From Mycobacterium heckeshornense (GTDB taxonomy: Bacteria > Actinomycetota > Actinomycetes > Mycobacteriales > Mycobacteriaceae), in the NCBI RefSeq assembly GCF_016592155.1, contig NZ_AP024237.1, positions 1,612,001-1,676,000 of the forward strand: a DNA stretch of 64,000 bases. The letters are read 5' to 3'. The translations under genes were made by a program, and so were the position numbers. Shown here piece after piece: positions 8,723 to 16,660 of the stretch (positions are counted from its first letter, which is position 1; the number at the start of each line of letters is the position of its first letter). Below the pieces are notes generated by a model that was given only the letters and a program-made list of their open reading frames with translations, did not search any database and was not told the origin of the DNA.

Positions 8723-9730
8723 ATGGCAACAGCCGGCGAGGCGCGTGCATGGGCCCGTAACGCGCTGCGGGGAATTGGCGATTCGTTGTACACGCCGTTC
8801 CGCGGCACCGACGGCGACGATATCGATTGGGACGCCTACCGCGCGCTAGTGCGGTACTGCGTCGGCGACCTCGGGCACCCGATGTTGTGGTGCACCAGCG
8901 GCATCGCCGAGTTCTGGTCCCTGACGCTCGCCGAGCGCAAGCGCCTGCTGGAGGTGGCGATCGAGGAAGCACGGAGCTTTAACCCCGATGTGGTTGTGCA
9001 GGCCTGCACCGCAGCCATGTCGGCCAAGGACTGTTTGGAGCTGACACTGCATGCCCAGCAGGTCGGCGCCGACATCGTCTACATCCAGACGCCGATGATG
9101 GAAGTCCACGGCGGCGAAGGCGTGCTGCGGTTCTTCCGGTACATCGCTGAGCGCACCGATATCGCGTTGGGCATGTTCAATTCACCGTCGTCCGGCTACG
9201 TGTTGACGCCGGCCGAAAGCGCACGGATCTACCACGAGGTGCCCGCCGTCTGCGCGACCAAGGAGGGCGCGTTCCGGCCGGCGGCGAGTCGACAATTGCA
9301 CGAGCTGGCGCCCGGGCTGGTGATCTGGGAGTGCGACAAGACCGTTTATCGCGCAGGCTGGCTGCGGGCGGGAATCGTCTGCCCCGCACAATTGGGTACC
9401 GCCGGGTATCTGTACGAGACGCCGCAGCGGCGGTTGCTCACCGAGTACTGGGAGCTGATCGTCAACGACAAGCTCGTCGAGGCGATGGATTACGGGCGTG
9501 ACACGGGTTTGGACCAATTCGACATCGACCTCGGTTCGTGGTTCACCTGCTATCCCGGGCGGCCCGATTACTTCACCCACTGGGGCGGTGCCTTCAAGTA
9601 CGCGGCCTCGGTGCTCGGCTTGCCGGTGGGGGCCTATCCCCATTCCCGGCCTCCGCAGGCCGAATTGCCTGCGGCGGCCAGGGAACAGATCAAGAATGCC
9701 TATCGTCGCCTGGGGCTGATCGCACCATAG
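8723..9730 (+). CDS. dihydrodipicolinate synthase/aldolase-family (DapA-like) protein
   Basis: 335-residue TIM-barrel of the class I (Schiff-base) DapA/NAL superfamily. YTPFRGTDGDDID at the N-terminus, the strand before TPMMEVHGGEG, and CATKEGAF with the presumed Schiff-base lysine are visible. Where DapA has Tyr in YNVP, this protein reads MFNSPSSG, so the catalytic tyrosine position appears to be Phe. In catabolic clusters this superfamily includes retro-aldolases and hydratase-aldolases, which fits a C-C cleavage role; lysine biosynthesis is unlikely here. ATG at 8723 follows GGGGAGG; GTG at 8720 is the alternative. Confidence 0.8.
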   Translation: MATAGEARAWARNALRGIGDSLYTPFRGTDGDDIDWDAYRALVRYCVGDLGHPMLWCTSGIAEFWSLTLAERKRLLEVAIEEARSFNPDVVVQACTAAMSAKDCLELTLHAQQVGADIVYIQTPMMEVHGGEGVLRFFRYIAERTDIALGMFNSPSSGYVLTPAESARIYHEVPAVCATKEGAFRPAASRQLHELAPGLVIWECDKTVYRAGWLRAGIVCPAQLGTAGYLYETPQRRLLTEYWELIVNDKLVEAMDYGRDTGLDQFDIDLGSWFTCYPGRPDYFTHWGGAFKYAASVLGLPVGAYPHSRPPQAELPAAAREQIKNAYRRLGLIAP

Positions 9731-9752
9731 TCGACCTAGTTGCGGAATGCTG

Positions 9753-9771
9753 TACCGATAGGTATACAGTA
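9753..9771. promoter_or_regulatory. 19-bp operator-like palindrome, site 3
   Basis: TACCGATA-GGT-ATACAGTA. The right arm matches the consensus at 7 of 8 positions. It lies 51 bp before the crotonase start at 9823, in the only sizeable gap of the plus-strand run, so it probably marks an internal promoter for the 9.8-16.7 kb genes. TACAGT within it also fits a mycobacterial -10 (TAnnnT). Confidence 0.5.
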
Positions 9772-9822
9772 TGGGTACAAAGACGCTGGTGTCAGCGGGC
9801 CCGGGATTGAGGAGACGCTGCG

Positions 9823-10680
9823 ATGAGCACCGCCGACGACGTCGCTGCTGCGGCCGGCGCCCCCGCCGATCAAGACGACGCGGTGCGCTATGAGCTGACC
9901 GACAGCGGTGTCGCGGTGCTGACCCTGAACCGGCCCGAGCGGCTCAACACGTGGGGCGGCGACATTGCCCGCCCCTTCTATTCGAGCCTTCAGCGCGCCG
10001 ACCAGGATCCGGCTGTCCGGGTACTCGTAGTGACCGGTAGCGGCAAGGCCTTTTGCGCGGGTGCCCAGCTGGGCTCGATGGAAACGGTTGGCAAGTCGCT
10101 GGAGGACACCGACGAGCGGACCCTGAGCGAGTTGGTCGGCGAACGGCAACCCCATTTCCTGACCACTTTGCGCAAGCCTGTGATCGCGGCCGTCAACGGC
10201 TCATGTGTGGGTATCGGGTTCACTCTCGCGCTGATGTGTGATGTGCGGTTCGCCGCCGCCGGCGCGAAGTTCGCCGCATCGTTTGCGCGTCGGGGCCTCA
10301 TTGCGGAGTACGGCGTCTCGTGGATCCTTCCGCGGCTGACCGGCTGGGGCGTCGCACTCGACCTGTTGTTGAGCGGGCGCACGTTTCTCGCCGAGGAGGC
10401 GGCCGAGCTTGGTCTGGTCAAGGAAGTGGTCCAGCCGGAAGCGTTGATGGCACGCACTCTGGAATACGCCGAGGACATCGCGCGACACTGCTCGCCGGCT
10501 TCGATGGCCGTCATCAAGCGGCAGGCCTATGGCGACGCCACACGAGACGTCGATGACGCGACCGCGCGGGCCCAGGCATTGCTCCACGCGTCGCTGTTGC
10601 GGCCCGACGTCATCGAGGGCATTACCAGCTTCTTTGAAAAACGAGCACCAAACTTCCCGGGACTGGGCTCATCCGAGTGA
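9823..10680 (+). CDS. enoyl-CoA hydratase/isomerase (crotonase)
   Basis: 285 residues: VAVLTLNRPERLNTWGG, oxyanion segment AFCAGAQLG, GSCVGIGFTLALMCDVRFAA, then RRGLIAEYGVSWILPRLTG, a typical crotonase layout. ATG at 9823 is preceded by GAGGAG. It follows operator site 3 and precedes an amidohydrolase by 40 bp. It belongs to the same broad subgroup as the crotonase at 3616-4437 (ARGF/RRGL...SW-LPRL). Confidence 0.9.
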   Translation: MSTADDVAAAAGAPADQDDAVRYELTDSGVAVLTLNRPERLNTWGGDIARPFYSSLQRADQDPAVRVLVVTGSGKAFCAGAQLGSMETVGKSLEDTDERTLSELVGERQPHFLTTLRKPVIAAVNGSCVGIGFTLALMCDVRFAAAGAKFAASFARRGLIAEYGVSWILPRLTGWGVALDLLLSGRTFLAEEAAELGLVKEVVQPEALMARTLEYAEDIARHCSPASMAVIKRQAYGDATRDVDDATARAQALLHASLLRPDVIEGITSFFEKRAPNFPGLGSSE

Positions 10681-10720
10681 TTAGCGGGGCAATAGCGCGT
10701 GCGGTACCGAAAGGATGACC

Positions 10721-11923
10721 ATGACGAGCTTGGACTACAAACCGATTGACGTCGACAACCATTACTACGAGCCGCTGGATGCTTTCACCCGCCATCTGGA
10801 CAAGAAGTTCAAACGCCGCGGCGTTCAGATGCTCACCGACGGCAAGCACACCTATGCCGTCATCGGTGAGCGGGTCAACCACTTCATCCCCAATCCCACC
10901 TTTGACCCGATCATCGTGCCGGGCTGTCTTGACCTGCTGTTCCGCGGCGAGGTTCCTGAGGGTGTCGACCCGGCCTCGCTGATGAAAGTCGAACGGCTGG
11001 AGGATCACCCGGAGTACCAAAACCGCGACGCCCGTATCGCGGTGATGGATAGCCAGGGCATCGAAACGGTGTTCATGTTGCCGACGTTCGCGTGCGGCGT
11101 CGAGGAAGCGCTCAAACACGACATCGAGGCGACGATGGCATCGGTGCACGCATTCAACCTGTGGCTCGACGAGGATTGGGGTTTCGATCGGCCCGACCAC
11201 CGGATCATCGCGGCGCCGATCATCTCGTTGGCCGATCCCGAAAAAGCGGTCGACGAAGTGGAATTCGTGTTGGCGCGCGGCGCCAAGCTGGTGTTGGTGC
11301 GCCCGGCTCCCGTACCGGGTGTGGTCAAACCGCGGTCGTTGGGCGATCCGGTCCACGATCCGGTGTGGGCTCGGTTGGCCGAGGCGGGGGTGCCAGTGGG
11401 CTTCCATCTCAGCGACAGCGGCTATCTGCAGATCGCCGCGATGTGGGGCGGCAAGTCGACCTTCGAGGGTTTCGGCGCCAAGGACCCTTTGGATGTGGTG
11501 CTGCTTGATGATCGCGCGATCCATGACACGATGGCCTCGATGATCGTGCATGGCGTGTTCACCCGTCATCCGAAACTGCGAGTGGCGAGCATCGAGAACG
11601 GGTCGTACTTCGTGTACCGGCTGATCAAGCGGCTGAAGAAGGCGGCCAACAACTATCCGCACCATTTCCGCGAGGATCCCGTGGAACAGCTGCGCAACAA
11701 TGTGTGGATCGCACCCTACTACGAGGACGACCTTCCGGCGCTCGCCGAGGTGATCGGCGTCGAGCGGATACTCTTCGGATCGGACTGGCCGCACGGCGAG
11801 GGACTGGAGAATCCGGTGGCATTTACCGAAGAGCTGGCCGGTTTCGGCGCGACAGAGGTGCGGAAGATCATGCGGGACAACGCATTAGATCTCCTCGGTG
11901 TCAAGGTGGCGTCGGCGGCATAG
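10721..11923 (+). CDS. amidohydrolase family 2 (metal-dependent TIM-barrel hydrolase)
   Basis: 400-residue PF04909-type protein (the ACMSD/LigW-like group of decarboxylases and hydrolases). The N-terminal metal-site motif reads DVDNHYYEP, and the C-terminal catalytic aspartate motif is FGSDWPHGEG; SIENGS and HLSDSGY lie between. ATG at 10721 is preferred over 10715 because GAAAGG then has a six-base spacer. It is closely similar in layout to the protein at 53703-54905 (both with VLVRPAPVPG). Decarboxylation or hydrolysis of a cyclic beta-keto intermediate is plausible but not shown. Confidence 0.85.
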   Translation: MTSLDYKPIDVDNHYYEPLDAFTRHLDKKFKRRGVQMLTDGKHTYAVIGERVNHFIPNPTFDPIIVPGCLDLLFRGEVPEGVDPASLMKVERLEDHPEYQNRDARIAVMDSQGIETVFMLPTFACGVEEALKHDIEATMASVHAFNLWLDEDWGFDRPDHRIIAAPIISLADPEKAVDEVEFVLARGAKLVLVRPAPVPGVVKPRSLGDPVHDPVWARLAEAGVPVGFHLSDSGYLQIAAMWGGKSTFEGFGAKDPLDVVLLDDRAIHDTMASMIVHGVFTRHPKLRVASIENGSYFVYRLIKRLKKAANNYPHHFREDPVEQLRNNVWIAPYYEDDLPALAEVIGVERILFGSDWPHGEGLENPVAFTEELAGFGATEVRKIMRDNALDLLGVKVASAA

Positions 11924-11927
11924 CGAC

Positions 11928-13550
11928 ATGCCCGAATGGACCATCGGTGCGGTGCTGGATGCCATCGCGGACGTCGTTCCAGATCGGCTGATGACGGCGT
12001 GCGGCGAGCGCCGGAGCACCTTCGCCCAAACGGCGGTACGCACCAACCAAATTGCAAGCTTTTTGCGGCACAACGGGTTTGGTGTGCATCGTCCGCGGTC
12101 GGCGCTTAACCGGTGGGAATGCGGCCAAGATCGGGTTGCGCTGATCATGTACAACGATCTTTACCCCGACATCTTGATCGGGTGCCTGAAGGCGCGCGCC
12201 GTCCCGGTCAACGTCAACTATCACTATTCGCCTCGCGAAGTGCGCGAGCTGGTGGAATATGTGCGTCCGCGGGGTATCGTGTATCACCGGTCGCTGGGCG
12301 AGCGGCTCGCTGAAGTGCTGCCGTCCGTTGGTGCTGAACTGCTGGTGTCGGTCGACGACGGCAGCACCGTTGCCCCACTGCCGGGCGCAGTTGCGTTGGA
12401 CGAGGCGCTGGCATCGGGGGATGACGAGCGGGTTACGGGTTCACCGGACGACTTGATCATGATGTGCACCGGCGGTACGACAGGACGTCCCAAGGGAGTG
12501 CTCTGGCGCCAAAGCGACATGTACGTGGCAGCGATGGCGGGTAGCGATCACGCGAGCGTGGATGAGATTCAGCAGAAGGTCCGCACCGGGGGCCAGCCCT
12601 GGTTTGCCGTCTCACCCCTGATGCATGCCGCGGGAATGTGGACCGCGTTCGCGGCAATCCTCAATGGGCTTAGCGTCATTCTCTACGACAACCGAACCAG
12701 GCTCGATCCGCGATCGGTATGGGAAATCGCGGCGCGCGAAAAAGTGGGCATGCTGACGATGGTCGGCGATGCATATGCCGGCCCATTGGTCGCTGAACTA
12801 CGGCGGGGTTGCTACGACCTGTCGGCGCTGTACGCCATCGGCACCGGCGGAGCGGCCACCAACCCCAAGTACAAGCAGGCGCTGATGGAGTGCCTGCCAC
12901 ACGTCACGGTCATCGACGGATATGGCTCATCGGAATCGGGCAACGCAGCATTCGGACACAGCCGACATGGAATCGTCAGCGACACTTTCGAACTCAGGGA
13001 AGGGGTAGCCGTGGTGTCCGCTGACCGCAGCCGGTTCCTGCGACCCGGAGAGCAAGAAATCGGCTGGGTTGCTCGAACGGGCCGGATTCCACTCGGGTAC
13101 TACAACGATCCGGAAGCCACCGAGCGGACTTTCCCGGAGATCGACGGCCAGCGCGTCGTAATACCCGGCGACCGGGCAACCATCTGGGATGACGGCACCC
13201 TCCGACTGCTCGGTCGCGATTCCCAGGTCGTCAACACCGGCGGAGAAAAGGTGTTCGTCGAAGAGGTCGAGGAGGTGCTGCGCGCACACCCAGGTGTGGC
13301 CGACGCGCTCGTAGTCGGGCGGCCAAGCGAGCGCTGGGGCGAGGAAGTCGTGGCCCTGGTCGCGGTGCAGCCCGGCCATGGCGACCTCAGCCGGGACGGG
13401 CTGTATGACTTTTGCCGTTCGCAGCTGGCGGATTTCAAGGTACCCAAAGAGTTCATCTACGTATCGCAAATCGAGCGCCTGGGCAACGGCAAGCCCAACT
13501 ATCGATGGGCTAAACAGGCAGCGGCGCAACATGTTCTGCAGGGCTCATGA
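11928..13550 (+). CDS. acyl-CoA synthetase (FadD, steroid/cyclic-acid type)
   Basis: 540-residue AMP-forming ligase. The P-loop is MMCTGGTTGRPKGVLWRQ near residue 180, then DGYGSSESG, a hinge region LLGRDSQVVNTGGEK and a C-terminal lysine in LGNGKPNYRWAK. The TGGTTG-PKGVLWRQ signature is shared with the ligase at 25397 and is typical of mycobacterial ligases for steroid side chains such as FadD19/FadD17. The ATG at 11928 lies four bases after the amidohydrolase stop. It is coupled to the next gene by ATGA. Confidence 0.9.
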   Translation: MPEWTIGAVLDAIADVVPDRLMTACGERRSTFAQTAVRTNQIASFLRHNGFGVHRPRSALNRWECGQDRVALIMYNDLYPDILIGCLKARAVPVNVNYHYSPREVRELVEYVRPRGIVYHRSLGERLAEVLPSVGAELLVSVDDGSTVAPLPGAVALDEALASGDDERVTGSPDDLIMMCTGGTTGRPKGVLWRQSDMYVAAMAGSDHASVDEIQQKVRTGGQPWFAVSPLMHAAGMWTAFAAILNGLSVILYDNRTRLDPRSVWEIAAREKVGMLTMVGDAYAGPLVAELRRGCYDLSALYAIGTGGAATNPKYKQALMECLPHVTVIDGYGSSESGNAAFGHSRHGIVSDTFELREGVAVVSADRSRFLRPGEQEIGWVARTGRIPLGYYNDPEATERTFPEIDGQRVVIPGDRATIWDDGTLRLLGRDSQVVNTGGEKVFVEEVEEVLRAHPGVADALVVGRPSERWGEEVVALVAVQPGHGDLSRDGLYDFCRSQLADFKVPKEFIYVSQIERLGNGKPNYRWAKQAAAQHVLQGS

Positions 13551-14386
13551 TGGCGTACAAAGCTATCGATTGCCTGGTCAACGTTCACTTCGGCGAAGCC
13601 GAGAAGCAGCCGAAATGGCTGCTCAAGGTCAGAGACGACTACTTCAAGGGTCCCGAGTCGATGTTCGCCCCGGTCGATCTGACCGAGCTGCTCGACGAAA
13701 TGGACGAGCAGAACGTGCAGCAAGCGATCCTGATGGACTCGCTGGCGAACCCGTCGAGTACTGCACGCAAATTCGTTGAGGCCAAGCCGGATCGGTTTGC
13801 CCTGGCGATGGGGGGTGTGAACTTGCTGCGCCCCGTGCCGTCACTGCGTGCGTTGAGTGCGGTTGTTAAAGACCTGCCGGTCGCCTACGCCGTCGTAGGG
13901 CCGAGCTTCTGGGGTGACGGACAGTATCCGCCCAGCGACGCCGTCTACTACCCGCTCTACACAAAGTGCGCCGAACTGGAACTGCCGCTGTGCATCAACA
14001 CCGGAATCCCGGGTCCGCCGATTCCCGGTGAGGTGCAACATCCCATCCATCTCGACCGGGTGTGCGTTCGGTTTCCGGAACTTCGGCTGTGCATGATTCA
14101 TGGCGCGGATCCGTGGTGGGAGGTCGCGATCCGCCTGCTGCTCAAATACGACAACTTGCGTCTGATGACATCGGCGTGGTCACCCAAGCGGTTGCCGGAA
14201 AGCCTGCTGCACTACATGCGGACTCGTGGCCCGGATAAGGTCATTTTCGCGTCGGATTGGCCGGTGCTGAGGATGCGCCGCGTAGTTCCCGAGGCGCGTG
14301 CGCTGGATCTGCCGGCCGAGGTGCTCGAAAACTATCTGTACAACAACGCGCGGCGATTCTTCTTCGGCCGGGAATTGGAGCAATGA
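13547..14386 (+). CDS. amidohydrolase family 2 protein
   Basis: 279-residue PF04909-type protein, about 120 residues shorter than the other two in the window. It has IDCLVNVHFG at the N-terminus, MIHGADPWWE in the middle and FASDWPVLRM as the C-terminal aspartate motif. It is embedded between a ligase (ATGA overlap) and an acyl-CoA dehydrogenase (ATGA overlap), so all three are co-translated. The metal-binding N-terminal pair reads CLVNVH rather than a plain H-x-H, so metal use is uncertain. Likely C-C or C-N bond hydrolysis or decarboxylation in the pathway. Confidence 0.85.
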   Translation: MMAYKAIDCLVNVHFGEAEKQPKWLLKVRDDYFKGPESMFAPVDLTELLDEMDEQNVQQAILMDSLANPSSTARKFVEAKPDRFALAMGGVNLLRPVPSLRALSAVVKDLPVAYAVVGPSFWGDGQYPPSDAVYYPLYTKCAELELPLCINTGIPGPPIPGEVQHPIHLDRVCVRFPELRLCMIHGADPWWEVAIRLLLKYDNLRLMTSAWSPKRLPESLLHYMRTRGPDKVIFASDWPVLRMRRVVPEARALDLPAEVLENYLYNNARRFFFGRELEQ

Positions 14387-15429
14387 CCATGGACCGCTTC
14401 GAACTCCGAAGGTTCGACTACAGCCTGACCGAGGATCATACGGCGCTGCAGAACGCGTACAGGCAGTTCTTCAAGGCTCACTGCCCGATTGAAACCGTCC
14501 GCGCCGCTGAGCCTTCCGGATTCGACAAGAACCTCTGGGAGCGGTTGTGCGCGATGGGCGCAACGACGATGGCGGTGCCGGAGTCCTGTGGCGGCGACGG
14601 GGCGACGCTGGTGGACCTGACGCTGGTGGCCGAGGAGATCGGCCGTTCGCTCGCCCCGGTCCCGTGGATCGACCATGTCTGCGCTGCTCGGCTGCTCGCC
14701 TGCCTGGGCGCAGTGGAGGCCGACGTTGTCAGCGGAAAGCAGCTTGCCGCGCTGGATGTCCAGGTCGACAGTGGCACGGGTGCCCGGCTGATTCCGAGCG
14801 GTTCGATCGCCGACCAGATCGTCGTCCGCGACCGCGACTCGGTGATCGGGCTGACGTTCGCCACCCGACCGGCCAAGGTCGACAACATCGGCCGCTTGCC
14901 CATGGCCTGGGTCGATCCGGCCGCCGCCGACACCCGCACAGTCCTGGCCGACGGGCCGGATGGTGCGAAGCATTACCGGCGCGCGCTTGACGAGTGGCGG
15001 CTGCTGACCGCCGCGGCTTTGGTCGGTCTGGTCGAGGAGACCATGACCATCGCCGCGGAGTTCGCCAAGACCCGCTACACGCTGGGCGTGCCGATCTCGA
15101 CGCTGCAGGCTATCTCGCATCCGCTGGCCAACATAGCGATTACCGTGCAGGGTGGTCGCAATCTCACCCATCGCGCCGCCTGGTTCCTCGACAACGAGCC
15201 CGACGAGCGCGCCGAGCTGGCAGCGTCGGCGTTCGTGTTCATGTCCGAAGAGGCCGCCAAGGCCGCCACCATGGCTGTCCACGTCCAAGGTGGTCTCGGG
15301 GTTTCTGCGGAAGCGGCCGCGACAGCGTATCTGGTGCGCGCTCGGGGCTGGCCATTAGCCGGCGGCGATCCGGCAGCGAGCGCAAAGCAGATTGCGCACA
15401 TCGTTGCAGCACGTGAAGCACAAGTCTAG
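14383..15429 (+). CDS. acyl-CoA dehydrogenase, short subunit (FadE)
   Basis: 348-residue acyl-CoA dehydrogenase-like protein. The N-terminal helical domain (ALQNAYRQFFKAH), a mid beta-domain and the C-terminal helices (RYTLGVPISTLQAISHPLAN; HVQGGLGVSAE) are present. ATG at 14383 overlaps the preceding stop (ATGA), while the open frame extends upstream into that gene. It is shorter and more divergent than the following FadE. In mycobacterial steroid catabolism such adjacent pairs form alpha2beta2 flavoenzymes; the same arrangement is inferred here. Confidence 0.85.
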   Translation: MTMDRFELRRFDYSLTEDHTALQNAYRQFFKAHCPIETVRAAEPSGFDKNLWERLCAMGATTMAVPESCGGDGATLVDLTLVAEEIGRSLAPVPWIDHVCAARLLACLGAVEADVVSGKQLAALDVQVDSGTGARLIPSGSIADQIVVRDRDSVIGLTFATRPAKVDNIGRLPMAWVDPAAADTRTVLADGPDGAKHYRRALDEWRLLTAAALVGLVEETMTIAAEFAKTRYTLGVPISTLQAISHPLANIAITVQGGRNLTHRAAWFLDNEPDERAELAASAFVFMSEEAAKAATMAVHVQGGLGVSAEAAATAYLVRARGWPLAGGDPAASAKQIAHIVAAREAQV

Positions 15430-15438
15430 GAGCTAGCG

Positions 15439-16659
15439 ATGGACTTCTCGAGAGTCGAACTGTCTAGAGAAGACAAGGCTTTCCTCGACGAGGCGCGAAA
15501 GTTCCTGGCCACCCATGTCACCGAGGAGGTCCGGCGCCGCGACCGTGAAACCGGCGACAACTTCGACGAAGGCGTGCACCTGGCCATGGGTGCCGCGGGA
15601 TATCTGGAAGCCGAGTGGAAGCCGGAGTCCGAAGGCGGGTTCAGCCGTGTGCGCCGCCGGATCTGGGAGCTGGAGAAGCGCCGCTTTCATGTGCCATGGG
15701 TGACCTGGGGAACGACCGCGATGGTGGCCCGCTCGGTGGCCAGATTCGGCTCGCAGGAACTACAAAACGAGGTGCTGCCCGGCGTGTTCAGCGGCCATAT
15801 CCGAATGTGCCTGGGCTACACCGAACCCGAAGGCGGCTCCGACGTCGCCACCTGTAAAACCCGCGCGGTGCGGGAGGCGGATGGATCCAGCTGGGTCATT
15901 AATGGCTCCAAGATGTTCACCACCGGTGCGCACAACTGCCAATACGTCTTCCTGATTACCAATACCGACCCCGACGCACCGAAACACAAGAGCCTGACCA
16001 TGTTTCTGGTGCCGTTGAATTCGCCCGGCATAGACATTCAGGGCATCCGAACCATCGACGGGGACCGCACCAACATCGTCTACTACACCGACGTCCGTGT
16101 CGCCGACAAGTACCGGCTGGGCGAAGTCAATGGTGGCTGGACGGTGCTACGTGAGCCGCTCAACGTCGAGCATGGAGCGGTCCCGCCCGCGCGGGACGGG
16201 CTACAAGACACGTCGATCATGATGCACCAGGCCGGGTTTCTCGCCGAAGCGGTCGACAAAGCCGCGGCACGGGTGGCGCAGCCAGGTCCGGATGGCCGCC
16301 GGCTTGTCGACGACAACTCGGTGGCATACCGGTTGGGCCGCAGCGTGGCCCGGCTGGAGGCGGCGTTGTCCACACCCAGTATCTTCGGACGTGTCGCGAT
16401 CGCCCAAACCATGCGTGACATCTCGCCGGACTTGATGGACATACTCGGCGCCGCGGCGGCTCTACCGTTCGGCGCCGACGGTGCGGCCGACGACGGCAGC
16501 GCGGAATACTGCTACCGTTTTGCGCCGTTGGTCGGCATTTACGGCGGGACCCTCGAGGTGTTCCGCAACATGATCGCCCAGCACGTGCTCGGGCTTGGAA
16601 AGCCGGCGTACGCACAGCCTAAGCCGAAGTTGCGGCGGTTTGTCGGTCGGATTTACTGA
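15439..16659 (+). CDS. acyl-CoA dehydrogenase, large subunit (FadE)
   Basis: 406 residues with standard ACAD motifs: LGYTEPEGGSDVATCKTRA (FAD/substrate loop), SWVINGSKMFTTGAHN, and the C-terminal GIYGGTLEVFRNMIAQHVLGL that normally closes the FAD site. ATG at 15439 follows AGGAG. It ends at 16659, one base before an IS1634-type element, so any distal gene of this operon has been separated by the insertion. Probably the partner of the short FadE directly upstream. Confidence 0.9.
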   Translation: MDFSRVELSREDKAFLDEARKFLATHVTEEVRRRDRETGDNFDEGVHLAMGAAGYLEAEWKPESEGGFSRVRRRIWELEKRRFHVPWVTWGTTAMVARSVARFGSQELQNEVLPGVFSGHIRMCLGYTEPEGGSDVATCKTRAVREADGSSWVINGSKMFTTGAHNCQYVFLITNTDPDAPKHKSLTMFLVPLNSPGIDIQGIRTIDGDRTNIVYYTDVRVADKYRLGEVNGGWTVLREPLNVEHGAVPPARDGLQDTSIMMHQAGFLAEAVDKAAARVAQPGPDGRRLVDDNSVAYRLGRSVARLEAALSTPSIFGRVAIAQTMRDISPDLMDILGAAAALPFGADGAADDGSAEYCYRFAPLVGIYGGTLEVFRNMIAQHVLGLGKPAYAQPKPKLRRFVGRIY

Positions 16660-16660
16660 T

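Noticed and set aside
10622..11794. 390-codon minus-strand ORF
   Set aside because: Shadow of the amidohydrolase gene; repetitive His/Arg-rich translation with no domain.
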